A DNA stretch of 62,325 bases from Candidatus Anammoxibacter sp. (GCA_021777105.1 JAIQZQ010000110.1:1-62325), one strand, 5' to 3'; shown: positions 9,439-20,100, counted from the first letter of the stretch. Translations and numbers: made by a program. The notes: generated from the letters alone by a model not told the origin.

Positions 9439-10174
9439 GCGGCCTCTGTAACCGGATAAAAAATTGCAAGCTAAGTTCCTGCGCAAAGATTAATAAATTT
9501 GAAGATTTTAATTTATATGGACTTATGTATTTTATTTAGCATGACAATCGCTTAATATTGGCGCAATTAATTTATTTAAATGCTTCAAAATCCGTTTAGA
9601 TTGTTGGCCGGCCGCTTATGTGTGACGGTAATGTACAACTCCGATATATAACAAGAGTTATGCCTTAATTGTAAATCAACCTGATCCGACACACCCCTAT
9701 CCTGAATGTAAACGCTCTTTAAATTTGTTCATTTTTAAGCGCCTTTTCAACCAATTTATGCGCCATGTAAAACAGTTATAAACAACCTTTTTTTCATATA
9801 TTTCACATATAAAATTATCTTTACATGTGTATATTATTTTGAGACAATCTGAGGTTTCACCGATATATAGTCAAACAAATCAAGTTTTCGAAAAATAATA
9901 TTTCCGTATTGTTATATTCGAACGCAATGAAATAAACCCTTAAAGGGTAAATTCCACCAATTTCATGCTGCCGGAGTTAAGGCTTTAGCCTTTTATTCAT
10001 TGACTGATTTCAAAAACCTAATGCTTTTTAGTATATCAGTATAAAATAACGGGAAATGTCTATTAGTCTTTGATTATTAAGACTTATGGCTCGGAAAGAA
10101 AGAGAAAGGAGGCGCTGTACTTTATTTTGTAGTTTCTTATTTTCATTTTTTAACATTACAGGAGGATAAAAATT
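9439..10174. other. Intergenic region with a short repeat motif
   Basis: About 735 AT-rich bases with no gene seen. At 9977-9994 lies TAAGGCTTTAGCCTTT, a small hairpin and the complement of the AGGCTAAAGCC motif found also at 28151 and 33966. GGCTCGGAAAG at 10088-10098 matches the end of the 188-bp inverted-repeat element at 35778-35965. The last bases hold the AGGAGG ribosome binding site of the next gene. Confidence 0.4.
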
Positions 10175-10687
10175 ATGGCTGATATCAGCTTAGCGGGATT
10201 AGACGCAATGTCATTGGAAGACGCATGGAAATTGAGTTATGATGACAGAAATCAATTGCTTGACCTTGTTGTAAAAGATGGTCTAAAAAATTGCGGTAAA
10301 CAACCGGAGAGACAGGTTGGACTTATGAGCGACTATTTTGAAGAAAACCTTGTTCGCATGCAAAAGATTAAAGCTTTAAGAGTTAGATGCGGCGGATTCA
10401 TTCCTGTAGGCGCAGACGGCGAAGTGCCGGATCTTGATCCAAAAGTTCAGTTTAAAGTTGTTTTTGATAATATTAAAGGGGCTTTAGAAAAAGCAGGCAC
10501 AAGCATTGACAGAGTCACCAACATGAAAATATTCATGACAGATATGAGAATCTGGAAAGCGATGAATGAAATTTACAAGAATTACATCAAATGCTGCCCA
10601 ACACGAGCTGCTATAGGCGCCCATTCTTTAAATAAGGAGTATCAAATAGAGGTAACTGACATTATTGCATGGAAAGTTGACGCTTAG
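10175..10687 (+). CDS. RidA/YjgF/YER057c/UK114 family protein with N-terminal extension
   Basis: A protein of 170 residues. The last 115 residues have the RidA trimer fold: VFDNIKGALEKAGTSIDRVTNMKIFMTDM, then CPTRAAIGAH with the substrate-carboxylate-binding Arg144, and IEVTDIIAW with Glu159. In RidA these residues hydrolyse reactive enamine/imine intermediates such as 2-aminoacrylate. The first 55 residues are an extra helical segment not found in short RidA proteins, so this belongs to a divergent subgroup whose substrate may differ. AGGAGG with eight bases to ATG supports the start; a terminator follows. Confidence 0.8.
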   Translation: MADISLAGLDAMSLEDAWKLSYDDRNQLLDLVVKDGLKNCGKQPERQVGLMSDYFEENLVRMQKIKALRVRCGGFIPVGADGEVPDLDPKVQFKVVFDNIKGALEKAGTSIDRVTNMKIFMTDMRIWKAMNEIYKNYIKCCPTRAAIGAHSLNKEYQIEVTDIIAWKVDA

Positions 10688-10755
10688 ATGCCCATATTTA
10701 AAGTTATATCAAATTAATTTTTGATGTAAAATCAGTTTTCCACGCATTTTTCATT

Positions 10756-10813
10756 AACCCGCCCAAATAATTATTCAATATGTTTTTTGTATTTTATATG
10801 GGCGGGTTTTTGT
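10756..10813 (+). terminator. Rho-independent terminator after the RidA-like gene
   Basis: Stem AACCCGCCCA (10756-10765) pairs with TGGGCGGGTT (10799-10808), with a 33-base loop and a following TTTTTG. The GC-rich stem and T-run are clear, though the loop is long. Confidence 0.75.
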
Positions 10814-10885
10814 TTTGATCAAAAATAGGAACAATAGGCGACATGTATATTTTTGTAGACTTTTTGCAAAGCGTTTTATCGGTCT

Positions 10886-11365
10886 ATGAATAACGAATTT
10901 GGAGAAAAATACGCGTCTATTACTGACGCAGATTTTACGGCAAAACACAGGGCAAGTTGTTACTGCAATGCCGTGGAATACGAAGTCTGCGCTGATCCGG
11001 TTGACGCAAAAATATGCCATTGTCTTGGTTGCCAAAAACTGCACGGGGCGCCTATGCAATGGGCTACGATATTTCACAAACACGATGTAAGGATAACCAG
11101 AGGGATTGAGCATCTACATTTTTACAACAGCGAGTTGCATAAACATGAAAGAGTTCTTCCATGCAAAGTTAGCTGTGGGTTGTGCCGCGCTCTTATCGCG
11201 GATGAGGGCCGCAATATGTGGCTTGCGTTTCCATCGCTCTTTGATTTTGAAGGAGCGTCAAAAGTTCCGGATAAGTTTAAGCCTACTTGCCATATTTTTT
11301 ACAGCGCCCGCATTATTGATATTAACGATGATTTGCCTAAATGGCCGGGGCATAAAAATAGATAA
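10886..11365 (+). CDS. GFA/CENP-V domain zinc-binding protein
   Basis: A protein of 159 residues with the Cys pattern of the glutathione-dependent formaldehyde-activating (GFA) fold: Cys25-x-Cys27, Cys44-x-Cys46-x2-Cys49, and Cys93-x3-Cys97-x2-Cys100. These bind two zinc ions in the family. Real GFA activity is doubtful for many members and no glutathione or formaldehyde genes are nearby, so only the fold is claimed. No good ribosome binding site precedes the ATG at 10886, but the first conserved Cys lies 25 residues in, which fits the family. Confidence 0.75.
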   Translation: MNNEFGEKYASITDADFTAKHRASCYCNAVEYEVCADPVDAKICHCLGCQKLHGAPMQWATIFHKHDVRITRGIEHLHFYNSELHKHERVLPCKVSCGLCRALIADEGRNMWLAFPSLFDFEGASKVPDKFKPTCHIFYSARIIDINDDLPKWPGHKNR

Positions 11366-11409
11366 TAAATTACCGCTTTTTGTTTTTATTGCATAATCCC
11401 CTAGCTGCG

Positions 11410-12363
11410 CTACGGAACAATTTTTGTGCCTGATTTTCCGGCAAGGGTCTCTTCAACTTTATCTATTCCAGTGATATAGGCGCATTTGCCTCCGCCTTTT
11501 ATAAAATTAACGGCAGCCTGAATTTTGGGGCCCATGCTGCCTTCAGGGAAATGGCCTTCGGCTAAATATCGCTCAGCCTCTTTAACTGTGATAGCGCCAA
11601 GAGGAGTTTGGTTGGGTTTGGCATAATCGATATACGCTTTATCAACCCCGGTAAGCATCATTAAATAGTCGGCTTTTACATCCAGGGCCAACACGCATGA
11701 CGCATAATCTTTATCTATAACAACATCAACGCCCTCTAGCGAGCCGTCTTTTTCTACGATTACAGGTATTCCGCCCCCTCCAGCGGCAATAACAACCTCG
11801 CCCGCCTCCATTAATCTTTTAACCGATTCATTTTCAACAATTTCAATGGGTTTAGGCGAAGCTACTACTCTTCTATACCCTCGCCGGCTATCTTCAACCA
11901 TGGCCCACCCCTTCTCATCCATCAACTTTCTTGCTTCTATCTCATTATAAAATGAACCAATTGGTTTAGTGGGATTTTTAAACGCAGGATCATCCTTGTC
12001 AACTATTACCTGGGTCAATATTGTAACCACGCATTTTCTTATACGCTCTTTTTGCAAACGGTTGACGAGCGTCTGCTGTATCATATAGCCAATTGCGCCT
12101 TCGGTATCGGCGACACAAACTCCCAGCGGAAGTTCCTGCGCTTTGCCCTGGCTTAATTCAACCATTAACAACAGATCGCCCACTTGCGGGCCGTTGCCGT
12201 GTGTGATTACAACATCATATCCGGATTTAATGCAGTGAACAATCCCTTCAATGCTTTTTCGGGTATTGGCAAATTGCTCGGCAATGGAGCCGGCTTCTCC
12301 CATTTGTATTAGAGCATTGCCGCCTAAAGCTATCACGATAATTTTTTTCCGCGCGTTTAACAT
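11410..12363 (-). CDS. arcC: Carbamate kinase
   Basis: Amino-acid-kinase fold protein of 317 residues that interconverts carbamoyl phosphate plus ADP with carbamate plus ATP. Family marks are ALGGNALIQ at the N-terminus, the THGNGPQVG block, VIAAGGGGIPV, the DKDYAS motif and the C-terminal MGPKIQAAVNFI. Length is normal. Its start overlaps the stop of the upstream ATPase gene by seven bases, so the two are translationally coupled. No arginine deiminase or ornithine carbamoyltransferase lies nearby, so it may serve another carbamoyl-phosphate-yielding route, such as purine or oxamate breakdown. Confidence 0.93.
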   Translation of the reverse strand: MLNARKKIIVIALGGNALIQMGEAGSIAEQFANTRKSIEGIVHCIKSGYDVVITHGNGPQVGDLLLMVELSQGKAQELPLGVCVADTEGAIGYMIQQTLVNRLQKERIRKCVVTILTQVIVDKDDPAFKNPTKPIGSFYNEIEARKLMDEKGWAMVEDSRRGYRRVVASPKPIEIVENESVKRLMEAGEVVIAAGGGGIPVIVEKDGSLEGVDVVIDKDYASCVLALDVKADYLMMLTGVDKAYIDYAKPNQTPLGAITVKEAERYLAEGHFPEGSMGPKIQAAVNFIKGGGKCAYITGIDKVEETLAGKSGTKIVP

Positions 12364-13688
12364 AAGCCTTTATCCAGCATCAATTTTGTTATCATCGCTT
12401 CAAGCTTTGGCTCGGCAGGTTCGGCAAATTCATACTTTGCCCTCACAATAGGTTTGTTTATCTTGATTTTCTTGCTTAAATCAATCGGCGTGCCGATTAC
12501 AACAATATCGCAGTCGGTTTTGTTAATGGTCTCTTCAAGTTCGCGAATTTGCTGTTCACCGTAACCCAGGGCAGGCAACAGGCTGCCAATTTCAGTATAT
12601 TTCTCAAACGCGCCCTTTATGCTGCCGACGGCAAAAGGCCTTGGATCAACAAGCGCCGTCGCCTCATATTTTTTGGCGGCAATAACCGCGGCTCCATACG
12701 CCATGCCGCCGTGCGTAGTTGTCGGCCCGTCTTCCACGGCAAGCGCTTTGCAACCTTTTATTTTTTCAGGTTCGTCAACTTCAATATTTAGATATGCGTC
12801 TATAATAGCAGCATTTGGGTTTAAAGCTTTAGCGCTCTCTTTTACTTTAGCTATATTTTCAGGCTCCGCTGAATCTTGTTTGCCGACAATAACAATATCA
12901 GCAAGCAAAACGTTTGATTCGCCAGGGAAGAACGTTGCTTCATGACCCGGGCGGTGCGGATCTACAATAGTAATATAAAGGTCCGGCTTGTAAAACGACA
13001 AATCATTGTTGCCGCCGTCCCAGACAATAACATCAGCCTCTTCCTCGGCCTTTTTCAATATTGCTCCATAATCAACGCCGGCGTAAACAATTGTGCCTTG
13101 GTCTATATGCGGCTCATACTCTTCCATCTCTTCAATTGTGCATTCATGGGCGGCAAGGTCGTCATATTTCTCAAAACGCTGAACGCTCTGTTTTACCAGA
13201 TCGCCATAAGGCATTGGGTGTCGAATAGCCGCGACCTTTTTGCCCTTCTCTTTAAGCAATCGACACACTTCCCTTGTTACCGCGCTTTTGCCGCATCCCG
13301 TTCTTATCGCGCACACGGCTATAAGCGGGACTTTGCTTTTCAACATTGTTTGTTTTGCGCCCAGAATAACGAAATTCGCGCCTGTAGCTTGCGCGCGGCT
13401 TGCTTTATGCATTACATATTCGTGAGAAACGTCGCTATAGGAAAATATTACTTCATCAATTTCCAGGTCTTTAATAAATCTTTCAAGTCCATCTTCACGA
13501 TAAATAGGAATACCTTGAGGATACAGTTTACCGGCGAGTTCGGCGGGGTATTTTCTGCCGTCGATGTTTGGAATCTGGGTTGCGGTAAACGCAACAACTT
13601 CATAGTCATCATTATCCCTAAAGTAAACATTAAAATTGTGAAAATCGCGCCCCGCGGCGCCCATTATAATTACTCTTTTTCTTTGCAT
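12357..13688 (-). CDS. Cyclic 2,3-diphosphoglycerate synthetase-like P-loop ATPase/GTPase
   Basis: A protein of 443 residues. Residues 1-115 form a Rossmann-like domain starting RVIIMGAAGRDFHNFN; then comes a P-loop RTGCGKSA (129-136) in a nucleotide-binding domain with DGGNNDLSF and IVDPHRPGHE. This matches proteins named cyclic 2,3-diphosphoglycerate synthetase, first known from methanogens; in bacteria the true reaction is often untested. The tight coupling to arcC (seven-base overlap) suggests a role tied to carbamoyl phosphate. It is divergent from ychF, with 233 bases between the two starts. Confidence 0.75.
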   Translation of the reverse strand: MQRKRVIIMGAAGRDFHNFNVYFRDNDDYEVVAFTATQIPNIDGRKYPAELAGKLYPQGIPIYREDGLERFIKDLEIDEVIFSYSDVSHEYVMHKASRAQATGANFVILGAKQTMLKSKVPLIAVCAIRTGCGKSAVTREVCRLLKEKGKKVAAIRHPMPYGDLVKQSVQRFEKYDDLAAHECTIEEMEEYEPHIDQGTIVYAGVDYGAILKKAEEEADVIVWDGGNNDLSFYKPDLYITIVDPHRPGHEATFFPGESNVLLADIVIVGKQDSAEPENIAKVKESAKALNPNAAIIDAYLNIEVDEPEKIKGCKALAVEDGPTTTHGGMAYGAAVIAAKKYEATALVDPRPFAVGSIKGAFEKYTEIGSLLPALGYGEQQIRELEETINKTDCDIVVIGTPIDLSKKIKINKPIVRAKYEFAEPAEPKLEAMITKLMLDKGLC

Positions 13689-13921
13689 AGCTTTATATCA
13701 CCTCAAAAATTGTTTGGTTTTATAGTATTACAGTTTGAATTAGTATATTAATTTCACCTCTGTTTTGTCAACCTGCGTATTATTGCTTTTTATTTGCTCT
13801 ATTAATTTACAAGAAAGAGTTGTCTTTTTACGTTTATTTTTCTACAATTGCACATCTTAAAAAGAGCAATTTATTATCATATTTAGTTAAAATATAGAGA
13901 AATGTGGAAGGAATTTAGGTT

Positions 13922-15010
13922 ATGGCTTTAAACTGTGGTATTGTTGGATTGCCGAATGTCGGCAAATCTACTATTTTTAATGCGTTAACATCATCCAAAG
14001 CAGCTTCGGCAAATTATCCATTCTGCACAATTGATCCAAATGTTGGAGTTGTGGCGTTGCCGGATCGGCGTATGGATAAAATTTCGGAATTTATCAAAAC
14101 TGAAAAAATCATACCCACAAGCGTTGAATTTGTTGACATTGCCGGTTTGGTTAAAGGCGCCAGCAAAGGCGAGGGTTTAGGAAACAAATTTTTGGGGCAT
14201 ATTAAAAATGTAAACGCAATTCTGCATGTTGTGCGTTGTTTTGAGAATGAGGATACGGTGCATGTGGAAGGCAGTGTTGACCCGGTAAGGGATATTGAGA
14301 TAATCAATACAGAGCTAATCCTCGCTGATATTGAAACCGCGGAAAAACGGCTTACAAAAAATTTGAAGCTGGTTAAAACCGGCGATAAAAGCATAATCAG
14401 CTCTATTGATACGCTAAAAAAAATCAAAGAGGGTCTAAACGAAGGCAAACCGGCAAGAGCGCTTGGCCTTTCAGAGGATGATTATCAATCTATCAGCGAC
14501 TTAAATCTAATTACCGCCAAACCTGTGTTATATGTCATCAATGTTTTTGACTTTGAAAAAGACAAGGGTTATATAGATACCATCACAGAATACGCGGAAA
14601 AAGAGAATTCCTGCTGTGTGGCAATTTCCGGCGACATGGAGTCTGAAATTGCTCAAATGGAGCCTGAGGAGAGGGTGGAATACTATGAGGAGTTAGGGAT
14701 TGAGGAGTCAGGATTGGAGAGGTTAATACATCAGGCGTACTCCCTGCTGGGATTAATTACCTATTTTACCGCCGGCCCCAAGGAGATACGGGCATGGACA
14801 ATAAACCTCGGCAATAAAGCGCCTCAGGCGGCCGGAGTGATACATACTGATTTTGAGCGTGGGTTCATCCGCGCCGAAGTTTATGGTTATAAAGACCTTA
14901 TTGAACACGGCACGGAACAGAAAGTAAAAGAAAAGGGGCTATTAAGGGTAGAAGGCAAAGAATACGTGGTAAAAGACGGCGATATTATGCATTTCCTGTT
15001 TAATGTGTAA
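13922..15010 (+). CDS. ychF: Redox-regulated ATPase YchF (Obg-like)
   Basis: A protein of 362 residues, normal for the family. G1 is GLPNVGKST (9-17), G3 is DIAGLVKGAS, and the G4 position reads NVFD rather than NKxD, which is why YchF prefers ATP to GTP. The C-terminal TGS domain carries FTAGPKEIRAWT. YchF binds ribosomes and influences translation and oxidative-stress survival. AAGGAA before the ATG is a normal ribosome binding site. Confidence 0.95.
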   Translation: MALNCGIVGLPNVGKSTIFNALTSSKAASANYPFCTIDPNVGVVALPDRRMDKISEFIKTEKIIPTSVEFVDIAGLVKGASKGEGLGNKFLGHIKNVNAILHVVRCFENEDTVHVEGSVDPVRDIEIINTELILADIETAEKRLTKNLKLVKTGDKSIISSIDTLKKIKEGLNEGKPARALGLSEDDYQSISDLNLITAKPVLYVINVFDFEKDKGYIDTITEYAEKENSCCVAISGDMESEIAQMEPEERVEYYEELGIEESGLERLIHQAYSLLGLITYFTAGPKEIRAWTINLGNKAPQAAGVIHTDFERGFIRAEVYGYKDLIEHGTEQKVKEKGLLRVEGKEYVVKDGDIMHFLFNV

Positions 15011-15060
15011 TAAGTTCAAACTGGATTCAGAGATAATATTTTTCTTGTCAATTAAGAGGG

Positions 15061-15232
15061 TCTAAAGTGAGCAGAATAAGCAAGTGACTAAAGTGATCTA
15101 AAGTGTAAAGTGAGCTAAAGTTTTGGGAAAAATCAAAGATTTTTGGCTTTTAATAGATTAAACATTCAAAAATTGAAAATTTTTACATGAACTTTAGATC
15201 ACTTTAGTTCACTTTACACTTTAGTCACTTAA
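15061..15232. repeat. Inverted arrays of CTAAAGTG-type repeats
   Basis: The left arm (about 15082-15122) is a run of the 8-base unit CTAAAGTG and variants. The right arm (about 15188-15230) holds the complement (CACTTTAG) in the same spacing, so the two can pair over about 40 bp around a 65-base AT-rich loop. The loop itself contains AAAAATCAAAGATTTTTG, a second small hairpin. It sits after ychF and before an SDR gene and could end transcription, or be a mobile repeat. Confidence 0.75.
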
Positions 15233-15308
15233 ACATTGCAGCCGCTCTAAAGACATAGGTATAATTTCTGATATCAGTTTGAACTTACAATGTGCAATAT
15301 GATAGACA

Positions 15309-16874
15309 ATGACTAAAGACAATATTGAAAACAAATGCGCGCCTAAAGAGATAGAAGATTGCATTGCTGTTCTTGAAAAGCTGGTTAGTAACAGCGACCA
15401 ACTCGCAAACCTGCCTGAACAACAAAAGGTAGCCCTTATGACGGCGGCGGGACGGCTATCCCGCCCTGATCGCGAAGAGATCAAAAAGCGAAACAAAGAG
15501 ATAAAACAGGCGAAACGCCAAATGGTCGTTAAAGATGAACGCGGCGCCCGCGCGTCAACCGGCATACGCGTTGCGCGTGAATCCTCTGTCTTCAAAGCGC
15601 CTAAACAGATCGAAAAACCCGCCGCCGGCTCAAACCCAGATATAAAACATGAACATGCAGAACTGAAAACGCCGCGAAATTGTTATATCTGCAAAACAGA
15701 GTTTACACGTTTACATTTCTTCTATGATTCAATGTGTATAGAGTGCGCTGAATTTAACTATCAAAAACGGTTTCAATCAGCGCCGCTTCACGGGCAAGTG
15801 GCTTTGATAACCGGCGCGCGTCTAAAAATTGGCTATCAGGCAAGCCTAATGATGTTGCGGGCAGGGGCAAATGTTATAGCTACCACACGGTTTCCGGTGG
15901 ACGCGGCTATTCGTTTTTCCAATGAAGATGATTTTCATGATTGGGGAAGCCGTTTGCAAATCTATGGTTTGGATCTGAGGCACACCCCAAGCGTTGAAAT
16001 TTTCTGCAATTATATCGAGCAAAATAACAATCGGCTGGATATATTAATTAACAATGCCGCGCAAACCGTCCGCCGCCCGCCTGGATTTTATGCGCATCTA
16101 ATGGCTAATGAAACCGGGAACCTTAAGGAGTTGCCTGAAAAAGCGCAATCGCTCCTTGGCCGGTATCGGTCATGCAAAGAACAACTGGTCTCATTTGCCA
16201 AATCACATATAGAAGCGGAAACATCCCTTCCCGTTACCTGGCATGGAAACGCGCCGGGTATCGGATTGCGCGCTTCAGCCCAACTATCACAAGTTCCTTA
16301 TAGCCATGATAAAAACTCTTTAGCCACCCAAGAGGTGTTTCCAAAAGGTAAGCTGGATGTTGACCTGCAGCAGGTAGATTTACGCAAAACCAATAGTTGG
16401 CGATTGCGTTTAGGCGAAATACAGACCTCGGAAATGCTTGAATTGCAATTGATCAACGCTGTGGCGCCTTTTGTATTGTGCAACAAGCTTGCGCCGCTAA
16501 TGAAACGCGACAACACCGGGCGGAAACATATTGTGAATGTATCGGCTATGGAAGGAAAATTCTTTCGTTTTAAAAAAGATCCCCGCCATCCTCATACCAA
16601 TATGGCCAAAGCAGCCCTAAACATGCTGACACATACATCAGCGGGTGAATTTGCAAAACATGGAATCTTTATGAACGCTGTGGATACCGGCTGGGTAACG
16701 GACGAAGATCCCGCCGAACTTTCCGATTTCAAAAAAGATGTTCACGATTTCCAACCACCGCTTGATATAGTAGACGGAGCCGCCAGGGTTTGCGACCCGT
16801 TTTTCAACGGCATTTTAACCGGCTCGCATTGGCGCGGTAAATTTCTAAAAGATTATTACCCAATTGATTGGTAA
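15309..16874 (+). CDS. Short-chain dehydrogenase/reductase with zinc-binding N-terminal domain
   Basis: A protein of 521 residues. The first 100 are helical and charged; residues 125-146 carry Cys125-x2-Cys128 and Cys143-x2-Cys146, a likely zinc ribbon. From 163 the Rossmann fold begins: TGARLKIG (168-175, NAD(P) binding), ILINNAAQ (245-252) and NVSAMEG with Ser412. The usual YxxxK active-site Tyr is Thr430 (TNMAK, Lys434), so normal SDR proton transfer is doubtful. About 110 residues are inserted between the NNAA motif and the catalytic Ser. The substrate is unknown. No clear ribosome binding site is seen before the ATG. Confidence 0.75.
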   Translation: MTKDNIENKCAPKEIEDCIAVLEKLVSNSDQLANLPEQQKVALMTAAGRLSRPDREEIKKRNKEIKQAKRQMVVKDERGARASTGIRVARESSVFKAPKQIEKPAAGSNPDIKHEHAELKTPRNCYICKTEFTRLHFFYDSMCIECAEFNYQKRFQSAPLHGQVALITGARLKIGYQASLMMLRAGANVIATTRFPVDAAIRFSNEDDFHDWGSRLQIYGLDLRHTPSVEIFCNYIEQNNNRLDILINNAAQTVRRPPGFYAHLMANETGNLKELPEKAQSLLGRYRSCKEQLVSFAKSHIEAETSLPVTWHGNAPGIGLRASAQLSQVPYSHDKNSLATQEVFPKGKLDVDLQQVDLRKTNSWRLRLGEIQTSEMLELQLINAVAPFVLCNKLAPLMKRDNTGRKHIVNVSAMEGKFFRFKKDPRHPHTNMAKAALNMLTHTSAGEFAKHGIFMNAVDTGWVTDEDPAELSDFKKDVHDFQPPLDIVDGAARVCDPFFNGILTGSHWRGKFLKDYYPIDW

Positions 16875-17022
16875 AAGAGGTGAATAGCATTATAATATTT
16901 ACATGATTAGAATCAACAATGAAGCCTGAGATGTTATAAAAAATTATTGTTTTAAGCTTTTCACAAACCGAATAACTAAAAAAAACAATTACGGAACATA
17001 ACTCAATTTTGTCAAAATTGTA

Positions 17023-17077
17023 TAAAAAAAGGCCGCCTGAATCAGATTAATATTACTGATTCAAAGCAGCCTTTATA
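17023..17077 (-). terminator. Terminator after the first PKD protein gene
   Basis: AAAGGCCGCCTGAATCAG and CTGATTCAAAGCAGCCTTT form an 18-bp imperfect stem; read on the minus strand it is followed by a run of seven T. A near copy lies at 22071-22124, also just after a minus-strand exoprotein gene. Confidence 0.85.
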
Positions 17078-17104
17078 TATTTCCGCAAATTTTTATTACT
17101 TTTA

Positions 17105-20100
17105 TTATTCATACACCAGCTCTTTAGCATCCCTAATAGCGGCTTTTAATCCGCTGCTTCCCCGCGCCGATATCTCATCAAGCAAACTATTAACTTCCGA
17201 GGCTAATGCGCCCCCTATTGAGTTATTTATAAACTGATTTACAGACTCTTTATCAACGTTGTTTCGCAATGTGTCTGCAAGGCTGTTTAATACATTAGAC
17301 GCCTTTGATTGCAAAGAGGAATCAGCGTTCAGGATATCTTCAACTTCATCTGAATATCGATAGTAGAAAGATATCAACTTCAATCCCATAGCTGTTTTTG
17401 ACATCACAATATCTCTAAACAATTTAAGCGCTCTTAAACCTGATTTACGATCCATAACAGTCGAGGCTATGCACGCGTCATTGTTTTCACCTTTAGTAAC
17501 TTCTATAAACTTCTTCTTTTTAACAATGTTTTTCCCAAGTTTGTTTGAGACCGTTAATTTAACAGTGTACTTGCCTCTCTTTTCGTACACGTGATCCGGA
17601 TTTTGATCAAAGCTTATATTGCCGTCGCCAAAGTCCCACCCCCAATTCTCCGGCGAGCCTTTTGACTCGTCTGTAAATTGCACAGCCAACGGAGCGGATC
17701 CGCTTGTTATGTCCGCTGAGAAATCCGCTATGGGCCTTGACGGCTCCTCAGTCGGTGTATCATTATCATCCACTCTTTTCATCTCAATATTCAATGTCAC
17801 AGTCTCGGCAACATCAACTTTAACCTGTTTAAAAAAAGCTTCAAACCCATCTTTACCGGCCAGCAATGTATACTCGCCCGCCGGAACCTGTAGAAAATAG
17901 CCCCCGTCTTTTGATGTGATCGTTTCAGCCTCTTCTATATCGCCCGATTTAAGAACTATGTTTACTCCTGGTATTGCCTCTTTGCTATTCTGATCAATAG
18001 CCTTGCCACTGACAAAGCCCATATCCTTGCCTCCGGCCATGGCGATAAAAGCATGTTTTGTCACCGTGTCAACCCCATTGGCGTTTTGAACCGTCAGGCT
18101 AACAGTAAACACCTGATCAGGCTCGCCTAGATATGTGCGCACGGGATTCTTTTTATTGCTCTTTTCACCTCCGTCTCCAAAGTCCCATTCATGCGCGGTT
18201 ATCTTGCCGTCCGGAGAGGATGAAAGATCGGTAAATTTAACAGGCAATGAGTTCTCGCCCAGTTCCACTGTTATGCCAAAGACAGACTCATTGCTTTTCC
18301 CTCCACTGACTATTGATAATTGATCACTGATTACCGGTTTCTGATCGTCGTCCAAATTTCTCTTATTTACAGCAAACGCGGCAGTCGGAGCGTTGCCTTG
18401 TTTTACGGTTATTAAATTGGTCTTTGTATCGGACGATTCGCCGTTTTTAGAGCTTACTGTAAGTTTTACAGTGAACACTCCCGGCGTTTTAAAAGTATGC
18501 GCCGGATTTAGCGTTTTAGAGACTTCTCCATCGCCAAACTCCCAATCACGGTTTGATATCTTGCCGCTTGAAAAGTCAGAGAATTTGACCGTAAACGGCG
18601 CGTTGCCCGTTAAAGGTTCCGCTGTAAACGCGGCAGTCGGCTCGTCGCCCTCCAGCGTGGTTATAAAATCAACCTTTTCTTCCAGGCCGGTTCCATTTTC
18701 TCCGCTTACAAGCAGTTTTGCGGTGTAAAATCCAGGGGCAATGTAACTGTGCGTTGGGTTTTTAAGGCGGCTTACAACCCCGTCTCCAAAACTCCATTTC
18801 CAGTTTGCAACATTGCCGGTTGACAAATCGCTAAACAAAACCTTAAGCGGCGCAAATCCGGTTAAAGGACCTGCCTCAAATTTCGCTTTAGGCGGCCCAT
18901 CACCCTCAATATTTATCAGGCTTGTTTTAGTTTCCACATCAGCGCCGGATTGGTTGGCGGCCATTAAAGTCGCCGTATATACGCCGGGTGTCTTATATGT
19001 GTATTGCGGGCTCTTTTCAGAGCTTGAGCCTCCGTCTCCAAACAGCCACGCAAAGTTTGACGGCATGCCGGCTGAAATGTTGTTAAACTGAACGTCAAGC
19101 GGAGCAAACCCGGATATTGGGTTGGCGTTAAACGCGGCCGTTGGTTTCGGCAAATCTTCAACCAGTATCAGGTTTGACAGTTGGAGTTTATCTGATCCGC
19201 AGGCTGCTGTTATATTTAACGATACGTTAAATATGCCCGATATTTTGTACTCGTGAGTAGGATTCTGCTCTTGGCTTACATCGCCGTCTCCAAAATCCCA
19301 ATCCCATCCTGAGGGATTGCCGGTTGACAGATCGGTAAACCGCGCTTCCAATGGCGCAAATCCTGATGTTGTGTCAACGTTAAATGCGGCATCGCAATCG
19401 CCTTCAATTTTTTCTACTTTTATCAGCCCCGGTTGTTCGCTTGTGCCACATCCAGCCTCGTTGCATACTGTTAAAGTCACATCAAAGTTACCATTGGATT
19501 CGTATGTGTAAGAAGGATTCTGCTTATTGCTTGTTCCTCCGTCGCCAAATGTCCATTGCCGGCTTGTTGGATTGCCGGTTGATTTATCACTGAAATTTAC
19601 CGTAAATGGAACAAAGCCTTCTGTTGGATCAGCTTCAAATACGGATTTTGGTTCTATAATTTCCGGCGTTGGGTCCGGTGTTGGAGACGAAGTTGGAGTG
19701 GGACCCGGCGTTGGCGTCATGACGGGAGTCGGGGCCGGTGTTTGGGCCGGAGTTGGAGACGAAGTTGGAGTGGGAGTAGGGCTTGGACTTGACGTTGGAG
19801 ACGCTGTTGGGCTTGGCGTTGGGCTCGGCCCTGGAGTTGGAGTTGCGCTTGGGATTGGCGTTGCGGACGGAGTTGGAGTTGGAGTTGGCGCAACGGCAAA
19901 CCAGTTTGTGTTGTTGCCGCTGTCTTTTGAATTTACAGGATTTATTGTTATCGCGTTTTGATTATTTGAGTCTTTAACATCAACAAAAGATATGTCTATA
20001 GTTCCAGCGGGTCTTACATTCCACTGTGTTCCGTCAATTGAACTTCTCAGTTTTATCGGTTTTACAGAACTTCCTTTTAAATTCCAGAAACCTGTTATAA

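Noticed and set aside
15061..15232. CTAAAGTG arrays as a CRISPR
   Set aside because: Units are 8 bases with no spacers of constant length, and the two arrays are inverted relative to each other.
19700..19900. Plus-strand frames rich in Gly-Val opposite the PKD gene
   Set aside because: They are the complement of the Thr-Pro linker repeats of the PKD gene and have no start signals.
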